From the NCBI GenBank assembly GCA_038247245.1, contig JBBRVE010000006.1:1-64000 (forward strand): DNA of 64,000 nt. Direction: 5' to 3'. The DNA is from JAPWJZ01 sp038247245. Its GTDB lineage: Bacteria > Pseudomonadota > Alphaproteobacteria > Micavibrionales > UBA2020. This document shows, piece after piece, positions 56,249 to 64,000 of this stretch. Positions within the stretch are counted from its first letter, which is position 1. The number at the start of each line of letters is the position of its first letter. The notes under the pieces were generated by a model. It was not told the DNA's origin. It searched no databases and was given only the letters and a program-made list of their open reading frames with translations. Made by a program: the position numbers and the translations under genes.

Positions 56249-57539
56249 TATCTTTCCTCCAATGCGCGCCGTTGAATTTTATGCTGTCGATGGCGCGGTA
56301 TGCGCTGGCGCGGGCGTCGTCGATATTCGCGCCCAAGGCCGTTACGCCCAGCACGCGCCCGCCTTCATTCGTCCAGCCGCCGTCTTTTTTCTTCGCGCCC
56401 ATGACGAAGAGCAGGTTGTCGTTCGAACCCTCCAGCAATGCCTCGGGCATGTCGATTTTTTGTCCCAGTTTCATTGTGCCGGAAAATGTTTCGGGATAAC
56501 CTTCGGATGCCATCACCACATGCACGGCGGCAGATGGGCGGAGCGTGACTTTATCATCGCCCAGTTTTCCTTCCGCCGCCTTCAGGAACAACGGCGCTAT
56601 ATCGTTTTCGATGAGCGGCATCAGGATTTGCGTTTCGGGGTCACCGAAACGGGTGTTGAATTCGATCACATTCACCTGTTCGCCGTCGATCATCAGCCCT
56701 GCGAACAGGATGCCGCGAAACGGCGTGCCGCGTTTTTTCATGCCGTCGATCACGGGGCGGAAAATGCCGTCATCGACAAACTGGCGGGCGGCGTCGGAGG
56801 GCCAGCCCTTTGGCGCATAGCCGCCCATGCCGCCGGTATTCGGGCCCTGGTCATGATCGCGCACGCGTTTGTAATCACAGACGAAGCCAAGCGTGGTGAA
56901 GGTATTGCCATCGCAGAGCGCGAAGGCGGAAACTTCCTTGCCGGACAGTTTTTGCTCCAGCAGGATGCGGCTGCTTTTGACTGTGCAAGCAGGATTGACC
57001 ATGAAATCGAACAGCGTTTGTATCGCTTCGGCGCGGTCATTCGTCACGACAACGCCCTTGCCCGCCGATAATCCGTCGGCCTTGATGACGATGCCAGCAC
57101 CTTCGATATCCCACTCCTTCAGCGCGGCAACAGCGGCACCGTGATCGTCGCATACCTTGAAAGGCGCAGTGGGGATGCCGAATTCTGACATGAATTCTTT
57201 AGCAAAGATTTTCGAGCTTTCCAGCTTTGCGCCGTCCTTGGTCGGGCCCATCACGGGAACGCCTGCAGCATCCAGCGCATCGGCAACGCCCGCCTCCAGC
57301 GGTTTTTCAGGGCCGATGACGACAAGTCCGATGCCAAGGTTTTTGACGGCGGCCATGACAGTTGCCACATCCGCCGGATTACCGGCAATGCATTTCACTT
57401 TGCCTAGCGTCGCCATGCCGTCATTGCCGGGCATGGCGTGAATGGCCGTCACATGGGGCGATTGGGCAAGTTTCCAGGCCAGCGCATGTTCGCGCCCGCC
57501 GCCGCCCAGCAGCAGAACCGTTTTCAGGCTCGCGCTCAC
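56238..57539 (-). CDS. purD: Phosphoribosylamine-glycine ligase PurD (GTG start)
   Basis: ATP-grasp enzyme joining glycine to phosphoribosylamine. The 433 residues include VLLLGGGGREHALAWKLAQSPHV, GPEKPLEAGVADALDAAGVPVMGP, the ATP-binding GAGIVIKADGLSAGKGVVV, FVCDYKRVRDHDQGPNTGGMGGYAP and NVIEFNTRFGDPETQ. It starts with GTG, which overlaps the purC stop as GTGA. Confidence 0.96.
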   Translation of the reverse strand: MSASLKTVLLLGGGGREHALAWKLAQSPHVTAIHAMPGNDGMATLGKVKCIAGNPADVATVMAAVKNLGIGLVVIGPEKPLEAGVADALDAAGVPVMGPTKDGAKLESSKIFAKEFMSEFGIPTAPFKVCDDHGAAVAALKEWDIEGAGIVIKADGLSAGKGVVVTNDRAEAIQTLFDFMVNPACTVKSSRILLEQKLSGKEVSAFALCDGNTFTTLGFVCDYKRVRDHDQGPNTGGMGGYAPKGWPSDAARQFVDDGIFRPVIDGMKKRGTPFRGILFAGLMIDGEQVNVIEFNTRFGDPETQILMPLIENDIAPLFLKAAEGKLGDDKVTLRPSAAVHVVMASEGYPETFSGTMKLGQKIDMPEALLEGSNDNLLFVMGAKKKDGGWTNEGGRVLGVTALGANIDDARASAYRAIDSIKFNGAHWRKDIGK

Positions 57540-58711
57540 GCAACCTCCTTCTTGGGGAGGATTTGCCTGACGACTTCATCAAGCGTCCATGCATCGGCGA
57601 AAACAGGCTTGCCATGGAACTGGTTCGAGAGTGCCGAGGCGAGGCCTTTGTAGATCATTTCCACTCGCGTTTTGACGGCGGGCGCGAGCAAGGGAGGTGA
57701 TACGCCGAGTTCATCGGTGCAGATTTTTTTCCAGTCCTTTTCACCGCGTTCCTTTGCGATCTGCTTGCCCTGCTCCAGCCCTGCATACCATGCGGTGGGG
57801 CGGTAGAAGCCGCGCAGGGCTTCCTTGGACAAATGCTGGCCGTCCTTGATCAGGCGCAACTCATCGGGGCCGATGGAATCGACCAGCATGAAATCGCGGC
57901 TGCCCGAGGTGTTTTTGTCGCCGAAGCCGAATTCCAGCTTGCCATCCCACAATTCGACGCCGATTTCGGCGAAGCAGTCTTTCAAGCGGATAGAAATGAG
58001 GCGCGCGAGCGCGCCAAGGCTGCGGAATTCATCGTCCGACAATCCGGCGATGCGTTGCGCTTCGTCGTAGGGCAAATAACGGTCGGAGGTTTCGAGTTTC
58101 GTGGAATATTCAACGACCGGCACGGCGAAACTGTCGCCCGTTTTGGGCGGCGCGGAAAGGCCGAGCGATTTGCAATAGCTTGCATCGCCCGTGCGTTGCA
58201 GCAGCGAGCTGCCTTCCGGCACGCCGAAGCGGAAGATAACCTCGAGAGGCACCAGCGCGTTTTCGGGTTTTGTCTCGTACGCCCTGTAATCCCAGACCAG
58301 TTTGCCATCCACAACGCTGCTGCCGGGTTCGTGCACAGCAACAGGAGTGACGGACAGGCAGCGCGTCGGGGAAAGAAACTCGCGCTGCAGCGGGAGCTGT
58401 TTTGCATCGTGATCGACAAGGCCGAGCGAATGGTGCTTCAGCCCCGATTTGCGCAAGGCCTGCAGCTGGGGATCATTCTCCATCCCTTCCGGCGCTTTCC
58501 AGTCGAGCCAGGTGGCGGGGCTGCCGAGGTAATCGAAGAAGAACCAGCCCATGAAGGCAAGCGACGCGCCCTTGTCGTTCAGCAGGTCGGGCATCTGCCC
58601 CCAGTCGAAAATCGAATAGCGGTCGGAGAATTCGAAGATATAAGGCGCTTTGCCCTTTTCGCCCCGCACGTTTTTCACGGAGCCTTCATAGATCATTGCG
58701 GGTAACGTCAT
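57536..58711 (-). CDS. purC: SAICAR synthetase PurC, long form
   Basis: Joins aspartate to CAIR using ATP. The 391-residue protein is much longer than the usual bacterial 240-300. It keeps YEGSVKNVRG at the N-terminus (ATP lysine), FSDRYSIFDWGQMPDLLNDKG, ALVPLEVIFRFGVPEGSSL, GVELWDGKLEFGFGDKN (metal-binding region), MLVDSIGPDELRL and STGSRDF-like TSGSRDF. The extra length is spread through the middle (about 95-165) and the C-terminus. It is coupled to purE by ATGA and to purD by GTGA. Confidence 0.88.
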   Translation of the reverse strand: MTLPAMIYEGSVKNVRGEKGKAPYIFEFSDRYSIFDWGQMPDLLNDKGASLAFMGWFFFDYLGSPATWLDWKAPEGMENDPQLQALRKSGLKHHSLGLVDHDAKQLPLQREFLSPTRCLSVTPVAVHEPGSSVVDGKLVWDYRAYETKPENALVPLEVIFRFGVPEGSSLLQRTGDASYCKSLGLSAPPKTGDSFAVPVVEYSTKLETSDRYLPYDEAQRIAGLSDDEFRSLGALARLISIRLKDCFAEIGVELWDGKLEFGFGDKNTSGSRDFMLVDSIGPDELRLIKDGQHLSKEALRGFYRPTAWYAGLEQGKQIAKERGEKDWKKICTDELGVSPPLLAPAVKTRVEMIYKGLASALSNQFHGKPVFADAWTLDEVVRQILPKKEVA

Positions 58712-59448
58712 GCTGCTCTCCCTTGTGCGCGTTTTGATGATGCGGAAAGACGTAGCGCGGCATGTACGGCGTTGCGCGTATTATTTGCGCCCACCCACAA
58801 ACCGCCCTGATTGCTCCAGTTGAGGAGCTGAACATAGGATTCAGGCTTTGCCACATCAGACTTGGCGACGACCGGTACATGCAGGCAGTAATCGTCGGGC
58901 TGGATATCGTTATCACCCATGACAAGCCACACATTGAACGCATCCGTGGCGGGTGACGCGCCGTGCGATACTTCCGCCCCCTTTTCCTTCGCTGCCGCGC
59001 GCGCTTTTTCGATATCCGCCAGAATGTCCGGCGTTTCGGTGCGCGTGATAAAATGGATTTTGGCGGGTGTCGGCGCAGTTTTATATTGTTTCAGGAAGGC
59101 GACAATCGCATCGGGCTTTTGCGGGCCTGCCGTCATCACCGGCACGCCGGGGGGCATTTGCGCGATGGACGCGAAACTGTCGAGCCCGCCGAATTGCGAC
59201 GGCACGGCAACGCCGAAAACGGGGATCTGCACCATGGCGGCGACAACGCCGGGCAATGCGGCGGCAAGGCCTGCGCCCGCGATCACGGCATCGCCCTGCC
59301 ATGTGTTCATTTTATGCTGCAGTTTTTCAAGGTCGCGATGGGCGGAGATGACTTCGTATTCGGTGTCGAAATGCGGTTTCAGCGCATCGACCAGTGGCAG
59401 GGATATGTTTTCATCAGATTTGCTGCCGAAAACTACAAAAACTTTCAT
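58708..59448 (-). CDS. purE: PurE-like carboxyaminoimidazole mutase with internal insertion
   Basis: Should carry out the carboxylation step between AIR and CAIR. Residues 1-105 follow class I PurE (VFGSKSD, SAHR at 35-38, AGAGLAAALPG at 57-67, SIAQMPPGVPVMT), but Ala replaces the His of the usual AAHLPG. About 110 residues (about 106-215) with no recognised family are then inserted before the final PurE helix (GLWVGANNTRNAVHAAL). Total 246 instead of about 160 residues. No purK lies in the window. Coupled to purC. Confidence 0.8.
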   Translation of the reverse strand: MKVFVVFGSKSDENISLPLVDALKPHFDTEYEVISAHRDLEKLQHKMNTWQGDAVIAGAGLAAALPGVVAAMVQIPVFGVAVPSQFGGLDSFASIAQMPPGVPVMTAGPQKPDAIVAFLKQYKTAPTPAKIHFITRTETPDILADIEKARAAAKEKGAEVSHGASPATDAFNVWLVMGDNDIQPDDYCLHVPVVAKSDVAKPESYVQLLNWSNQGGLWVGANNTRNAVHAALRLSASSKRAQGRAA

Positions 59449-59473
59449 GTTTTTCCCTCTTTTAAAATAAAAT

Positions 59474-60967
59474 TTATCCCGCCGCGCGTGCCTTTTTGCG
59501 TTCGCGCGCGTAATTTTCCGCTTCTGTTACCACTGTCGGGTATTTCTTGTTCACGCAGGCCATGCAGAGCTTTGTCGTGCCGATGGCCTGGCGTAAATCT
59601 TCTTCGTCCAGATAAATGATTTTCTTCACGCCGATCATTTCGGCCATTTCCTCGATCGTTTTGTTGTGCGCGATCAGGTCTTTTGAATCGGGGAAATCGA
59701 CGCCGTAGAAGCAGGGATAGCGGATCGGCGGGCAAGTGATGCCGAGTGTGATTTCCTTCGCACCATGTTTTTTCAGCAGCGAAATGATGCGGATGGAGGT
59801 TGTGCCGCGCACGATGCTGTCGTCGATCAGGAAAATATTCTTGCCTGCGATCTCGCTGACGATGGGGCTGAGTTTCAGCTCCACCGCATGTTCGCGCTTG
59901 TCCTGATTGCTGAGGATAAAACTGCGGGCGACGTACCGGTTTTTGATAAGGCCTTCGCGGTAGGGCAGTTTCAGGGCGTCCGCCACGGAGATCGCGGCGG
60001 TGCGGCTGGTATCCGGCACGGGCATCACGACATCGGGGGCGATTTCTCCCGCCTCCATCGCCGCTGTTGCCTTATAACCCAGTTGCACGCCCAGTTTCAG
60101 GCGCGCGCCATAAACGGTCTGGTGGTCAATCGCGCTTTCGGCACCGGAGAAATAAACCCATTCGAACATGCAATGCGCTCGTTCGGGCTCTTTCTTGACA
60201 ACCGCACTCTGGAAGTTGCTGTCGATGTCTATGAAGAACACTTCGCCAGGCTCGATATCGCGCAGGTAAGTGTAACCCAGATAGGTCATGGCGATGGTTT
60301 CGGACGAGACGCACCAGTGTTTCTGACCATCGATGTCTTTTGATCCCAGCACCATCGGGCGGATGCCCTTGGGGTCGCGGAAGCCGACCATGCCCTGCCC
60401 TGCGATCAGGCCCAGGACGGCATAGCCGCCATTCACGGTTTCAAACATCTGCCCTGCGGCCTGTTTGATGTTTTCAAACGTAAATGTCTTTTCGGTCGGC
60501 AGCGCGTCACCGTTCATCAGGAAATGGCCGAAATAATGGATCAGCGCCTCGAGGTCGTTGCCGGTCAGCAGCTGGTGTCTAAACTTCTCGGACAGCTCGG
60601 CCTTCAATTGATAGTAATTGAGCGCGTTGCCGTTATGGACCATGCCGAGGCCGAAGGGGATGCCCTCCACCATCGGCTGGATGTCGCGCTTGCCGTCGCT
60701 GCCCGCAGTTGCGTAGCGCGTATGGCCTATTGCCATGAAGCCGTTGAGGTTTTCGATTTTCTTTTGGTCAAACACCTGCGCCACGAGGCCGAGGTCTTTT
60801 TCCATAGCGAACATTTTGGTGAAGGTGTCATAAGTGAGGATGCCCGCGGCATCCTGCCCCCGGTGCTGGAGCGCGAGCAGGCCGCGATAGGCCTCATACG
60901 CCGCAGCAGAGGACACTCCTCGACTCCCAGTTTGCTGAGGGCCGATGATGCCGATAATTCCACACAT
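59474..60967 (-). CDS. purF: Amidophosphoribosyltransferase PurF
   Basis: Commits PRPP to purine synthesis. The N-terminal nucleophile Cys2 follows the Met directly (MCGIIGIIG), so no propeptide is needed. The glutaminase domain has HRGQDAAGI and GHTRYATAG; the PRT domain has NIFLIDDSIVRGTTS. Cys residues at AHCMFEW, RYPCFYG and KLCMACVNKKYP match the iron-sulfur cluster ligands of the Bacillus-type enzyme. AGGTGA seven bases upstream is the ribosome site. First gene of the nine-gene operon. Confidence 0.96.
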   Translation of the reverse strand: MCGIIGIIGPQQTGSRGVSSAAAYEAYRGLLALQHRGQDAAGILTYDTFTKMFAMEKDLGLVAQVFDQKKIENLNGFMAIGHTRYATAGSDGKRDIQPMVEGIPFGLGMVHNGNALNYYQLKAELSEKFRHQLLTGNDLEALIHYFGHFLMNGDALPTEKTFTFENIKQAAGQMFETVNGGYAVLGLIAGQGMVGFRDPKGIRPMVLGSKDIDGQKHWCVSSETIAMTYLGYTYLRDIEPGEVFFIDIDSNFQSAVVKKEPERAHCMFEWVYFSGAESAIDHQTVYGARLKLGVQLGYKATAAMEAGEIAPDVVMPVPDTSRTAAISVADALKLPYREGLIKNRYVARSFILSNQDKREHAVELKLSPIVSEIAGKNIFLIDDSIVRGTTSIRIISLLKKHGAKEITLGITCPPIRYPCFYGVDFPDSKDLIAHNKTIEEMAEMIGVKKIIYLDEEDLRQAIGTTKLCMACVNKKYPTVVTEAENYARERKKARAAG

Positions 60968-61010
60968 TTATTGATTCACCTGTTGTTCAGGGAGGAGGAT
61001 TTGTGCCGCC

Positions 61011-61039
61011 ACTATACGCATTTCCGCCAAAGAAATGCG
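61011..61039 (-). promoter_or_regulatory. purF control region: -10 and 8-bp dyad
   Basis: On the minus strand TATAGT (61016-61011) is a candidate -10. Immediately upstream is an exact inverted repeat, CGCATTTC (61017-61024) and GAAATGCG (61032-61039), with a 7-base spacer, covering the spacer and the -35 position. That is where a repressor would sit. The -35 itself is poor (CGCATT). Confidence 0.4.
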
Positions 61040-61163
61040 AGTCATTTCTACAGCAAAAAACGCAGTATTTACGGCAAAAACCCGCGCTTTCACCCTATGT
61101 TCGCGCAGGCTTGATTGATATGGTGGGGGAACGCTTTTTTCCAAGTCTTTTAAAGGAATTTTC

Positions 61164-61721
61164 ATGTCGCTCGCCAACGATCCCCGCGTCAGCTCGATCA
61201 CCAACCGCGTCAAGAACCTGATCACCAAGCCAGAGGCGGAATGGGATGTCATTGCGGGCGAGAGCGCAACCATTCAGGGGCTGTATAAAAACTACGCGAT
61301 GATTTTGGCCGCCATTCCGGCGGTCATCGGTTTTCTTGCCATTGTCGTGCGGGTGCCATCTGCTGCCGGCCATGCGCTGCTGGCGATGATTGCCGGTTAC
61401 ATTCTGGCGTTGCTGGGCATTGCCGTACTGGCCTTTATCGTCGATTTCCTTGCACCCAAATTCAAAGGCACGGCGAGCCAGATCAGCGCGTTCAAGCTGG
61501 CGATTTATTCCGCAACGCCCGCATGGGTCGCAGGGCTGTTCCTGATTATCCCCATCGTTGGTGGCGTGCTGATGCTGGTGGGTGTGGTTTATTCGCTGTA
61601 CCTGTTCTTTCTAGGCGTGCCCAAGCTGATGAAATGTCCCAAGGACCAGGCGGTCATCTTCACCATCGTCGCGCTTGTCGTGAACGTGATGGTGCAGGCC
61701 TGCCTGCACGCGCTGGTATAA
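61164..61721 (+). CDS. Yip1-family membrane protein
   Basis: A 185-residue protein with a short soluble N-terminus (SSITNRVKNLITKPEAEWDVIAGE, the usual YIP1 lead-in) and five membrane segments (YAMILAAIPAVIGFLAIVV, LLAMIAGYILALLGIAVLAFIVDFLAP, AWVAGLFLIIPIVGGVLMLVGVVYSLYLF, AVIFTIVALVVNVMVQAC). Function in bacteria is unknown. An AAGGAA site precedes the ATG. It is divergent from purF and ends before a terminator. Confidence 0.82.
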   Translation: MSLANDPRVSSITNRVKNLITKPEAEWDVIAGESATIQGLYKNYAMILAAIPAVIGFLAIVVRVPSAAGHALLAMIAGYILALLGIAVLAFIVDFLAPKFKGTASQISAFKLAIYSATPAWVAGLFLIIPIVGGVLMLVGVVYSLYLFFLGVPKLMKCPKDQAVIFTIVALVVNVMVQACLHALV

Positions 61722-61740
61722 GCTTTTTTCTGATTTAAAT

Positions 61741-61778
61741 AAACCCTCCGTCCGACAAGGCCGGAGGGTTTATTTTTT
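61741..61778 (+). terminator. Intrinsic terminator after the Yip1 gene
   Basis: AAACCCTCCG (61741-61750) pairs perfectly with CGGAGGGTTT (61762-61771), a 10-bp stem followed by ATTTTTT. It lies at the convergent end of the NAD synthetase gene, whose stop codon overlaps the right arm. Confidence 0.9.
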
Positions 61779-64000
61779 ACGGGATGCGGCGGCATCGGCA
61801 AGACGCTGCGCCATGTCGCTGTCCTGCAGCAATGCGGCGAAACCGTAATCGCGGATATACGCATAGAGCGTCGTGATTTTCAGCTTCCGCCCGTCATTGG
61901 CAACGGGTGTCCACATTTTCGCTGTCATTGCTTCGGCAAAATCACGGTCGAGCCCTGCGCGTTGCATGAGCGATGGCAGACTATGCCCGGTGAGCATATC
62001 GAATGACTTGCCATCACGTGTGGCCATCGCCTCCAGCACATGCAGCACCAGCTGCGCCAGCTCAGGCTTGTGAAAGGCCGCGATATTGGGGGTACGCAGC
62101 GATGACTGCTTGTCGATGTTCGAGCCGTATGTGGCGGCGACCGGGCTGCCATGGATCTTGAACTGCGCATGTGCCCATTTATCGTAGGATAGCCGGATGC
62201 GGTCATGCAGGGTTTCGGCATCGTCGTTTTTGAATTCGGGCAGCGTTCTGGTTTTTTCAAACACTTCGATGGGGCTGTTCTTGCGCTCCGCCTGATCGAG
62301 CGGGCGGTCGTTCAGCATATAATGCGAAATCAGGTTCATCTGCTGGAAACTGCGGCCCAGCTGGTCTTCGTCGAACTGCGTCACCTTGCCATCTTTGCTC
62401 TTTGGCTGCAATTCGGCGGAGGGACGGTTTTTGAGAACCCAATAGAAGGCGCGCACGGGCGCAACGCCACCCTGCAGCCCGTGTTCAAACAGCGCCTTCA
62501 TATGATCAAGCTGACGCTGTTTATTCTTATGCGCGTTGCCGCTGATCATGCCACCATGCAGGTCGCCGCCCCAGGTGGCGTAGGAATTGCGGCCTTCGTC
62601 AAGGTTGGGGTTGGCAATCGCAATCTTGTTCTCGATATTCGCGAACAGCATGATTAATACCTGCCGCAGACGTGCCTGAATGTTTTCATAGGCCAGCGAA
62701 TGGCTGTCGAGAGCGGTCGACAATACCTGCCCGCCGATTTCGGCGAAACGTGATTTCAACTCCGTGATAGCCTGCTCCAGTATTGCGGGCGACGTGTCCT
62801 CTTTCCGCGTACGCAGGACACTGGCGATCTCGCGGCGGATTTGCGCTTCGCGCGCATCATCCAGCGCGCCCGGGTTCACGCCGCTGAAAATTTCGGCATA
62901 GACCTCGACCAGTCGCTGCACGTTGCGATATTCGAATTTGCCCCCGATGCCTTTGTACGTTTCACCCTCCAGCGATGTGCCGCCCTCGACCAGCGTTTTC
63001 GCGGCACGCAGCGTTTCGTCGGAGCTGTTATCGGTGCCCATATAAACGCAAGTGAGCATATGCGACATGATGTTATCAATCGCATCGCCCTTTGCCGCCA
63101 GCACGGCCTGCCGGAACGGCAGATACGGCATGGCGTTGAAGAAACCATCGACGCCCAGTTCATTCACCGCCAGCTCGACCATGAAACGGATCTTGGCCGC
63201 GTTATAGGCGGAATCAGCGCCACCTGATAAAGCCTGCGCCACGCCGGAGATTTTGTTTTTGCGCAGGTAATCGAACAGCCAGAGCAGTTCGTTACGCAGC
63301 TCCTCCTCCATCTCCCGCAGCGGGCCGGTTTCCCATGCGGCGGGACCGTCCTCCGTGGCGGGTTTGTGCTGCGTGAGGAAATGGTGCGGAATAACCGCGT
63401 GGGGGGCGTGGCCTTTATCGGTGGCGGCCGCAACCGTCACGATCTGGCTGGTATAAGCGACATCGGCGAAGCTGATGCGCTTGCCTTCCGAAATGATCTT
63501 GCCGCCCTGCGCCATGATGCGGCTGCCGAATTGCGCGAAGGTGGAGCCGGACGAGCCGAGGCCGTCGGTATGCACCAGCACGCCGCAATAGCCGCTCGCC
63601 AGTTTGCAAAGCTCGCGGTGCTTGTCGATCTTGTTGGCGACGGGCGGCGAGGCGTTGGGGTTCAGGCAGACGGAGATATCGAATTTCCGCGATTTCTGCG
63701 CCAGCGGATTGTCACGCGCGTAATCGGCGTTATCCGCCGCGCCGTCATAGCGCGAACCGACCCAGTACATTTCGCAGATGATGTGCCATAGGTTGATGGC
63801 TTCGCCGCCCGCGCCTGCCTGTATGACGGGGCTGCCGAAGGGGATCACGCGGTCCGCCACCATCGTGCCATCGGGATACGCCATGCCGGGCAGGTCGATC
63901 AGGATTGTGCCGTCCCTGCCCTTGCCGTGTTTGTTTTGATACGTATCGGCGGCGGCATCGCTCCATTCTTCGAAATGGCGTTTTTCGTAGCCGCGTTCGT
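61770..64000 (-). CDS. nadE: Glutamine-dependent NAD synthetase, 5' end outside window
   Basis: Amidates nicotinate adenine dinucleotide to NAD. The frame is open from 61770 to the right edge, so at least 743 residues exist and the start is missing. The visible part covers the end of the nitrilase-like glutaminase (ISVCLNPNASPP, ISFADVAYTSQIVTVAA) and the synthetase domain with the ATP loop ALSGGADSAYN, ENIQARLRQVLIMLFANIENKIAIANPNLDE and YATWGGDLHGGMISGNAHKNKQ. The sequence reads on upstream of the first visible Met at 63884 with coding character (ERGYEKRHFEEW). The size resembles the long bacterial/eukaryotic two-domain enzyme. Confidence 0.88.
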   Translation of the reverse strand, partial: ERGYEKRHFEEWSDAAADTYQNKHGKGRDGTILIDLPGMAYPDGTMVADRVIPFGSPVIQAGAGGEAINLWHIICEMYWVGSRYDGAADNADYARDNPLAQKSRKFDISVCLNPNASPPVANKIDKHRELCKLASGYCGVLVHTDGLGSSGSTFAQFGSRIMAQGGKIISEGKRISFADVAYTSQIVTVAAATDKGHAPHAVIPHHFLTQHKPATEDGPAAWETGPLREMEEELRNELLWLFDYLRKNKISGVAQALSGGADSAYNAAKIRFMVELAVNELGVDGFFNAMPYLPFRQAVLAAKGDAIDNIMSHMLTCVYMGTDNSSDETLRAAKTLVEGGTSLEGETYKGIGGKFEYRNVQRLVEVYAEIFSGVNPGALDDAREAQIRREIASVLRTRKEDTSPAILEQAITELKSRFAEIGGQVLSTALDSHSLAYENIQARLRQVLIMLFANIENKIAIANPNLDEGRNSYATWGGDLHGGMISGNAHKNKQRQLDHMKALFEHGLQGGVAPVRAFYWVLKNRPSAELQPKSKDGKVTQFDEDQLGRSFQQMNLISHYMLNDRPLDQAERKNSPIEVFEKTRTLPEFKNDDAETLHDRIRLSYDKWAHAQFKIHGSPVAATYGSNIDKQSSLRTPNIAAFHKPELAQLVLHVLEAMATRDGKSFDMLTGHSLPSLMQRAGLDRDFAEAMTAKMWTPVANDGRKLKITTLYAYIRDYGFAALLQDSDMAQRLADAAASRKK

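Overview
The window looks like a chromosomal segment of a GC-rich alphaproteobacterium. The evidence is a fused trpE(G) gene with a Trp-rich leader peptide (the rhizobial/azospirillar arrangement), an alphaproteobacterial BcsS-type protein beside a BcsA-like synthase, a membrane PuuD urate oxidase, many ATGA start/stop overlaps, and a Mn-sensing mntP leader. No rRNA, tRNA, CRISPR array or complete mobile element was seen.

Layout. 1-4752 (minus) is the N-terminal 1584 codons of a giant repeat-rich surface adhesin that runs off the left edge. 5134-11795 (plus) is a trp operon trpL-trpE(G)-trpD-trpC-trpF-trpB-trpA, followed by a cupin (mannose-6-P isomerase type II-like) and a ROK sugar kinase. 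13301-19129 (minus) is an alpha-2-macroglobulin. 19287-21042 holds divergent allA and allantoicase. 21039-24799 (minus) is an M48 membrane protease coupled to a two-helix membrane protein. 24867-28887 holds a five-bladed beta-propeller protein, a PilZ-regulated glucan/cellulose synthase and BcsS. 28959-31022 is a decaying flavin dehydrogenase locus whose GMC subunit is frameshifted at a T8 run. 31127-36949 carries an unusual SPFH protein, membrane proteins, a Tat-exported FAD oxidase and an MFS transporter. 36987-42690 is the main purine/ureide catabolic block: FecR-domain protein, malate synthase, PuuD, HiuH, PuuE, UraD. 42921-48438 has guaA and guaB, with a small AT-rich insertion at the 3' end of guaA flanked by guaA-tail duplications. 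48465-49235 is mntP with its riboswitch. 49232-60967 (minus) is a purine operon purF-E-C-D-N-(S)L-Q-H-M. The window ends with a Yip1 protein and the 3' part of a glutamine-dependent NAD synthetase.

How it works together. The window encodes tryptophan synthesis from chorismate and nearly all of de novo IMP synthesis (purB and purK are not here) plus GMP formation. It also encodes urate oxidation to glyoxylate and urea (PuuD, HiuH, UraD, PuuE, Alc, AllA), with malate synthase able to take the glyoxylate into central metabolism. Surface functions (adhesin, glucan synthase, BcsS, A2M) suggest a biofilm-capable envelope.

The points most worth a second look are: two promoters placed so that transcription would start on the ATG (trpL and the cupin gene); the guaA-tail duplication around an orphan ORF; the T8 frameshift; the SPFH protein with four internal repeats; the PurE with an internal insertion; and the FAD oxidase with an apparent internal deletion. 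Start codons were adjusted from the longest ORF where a better ribosome binding site or family alignment supported it. All functional calls are from motif reading, not database searches.
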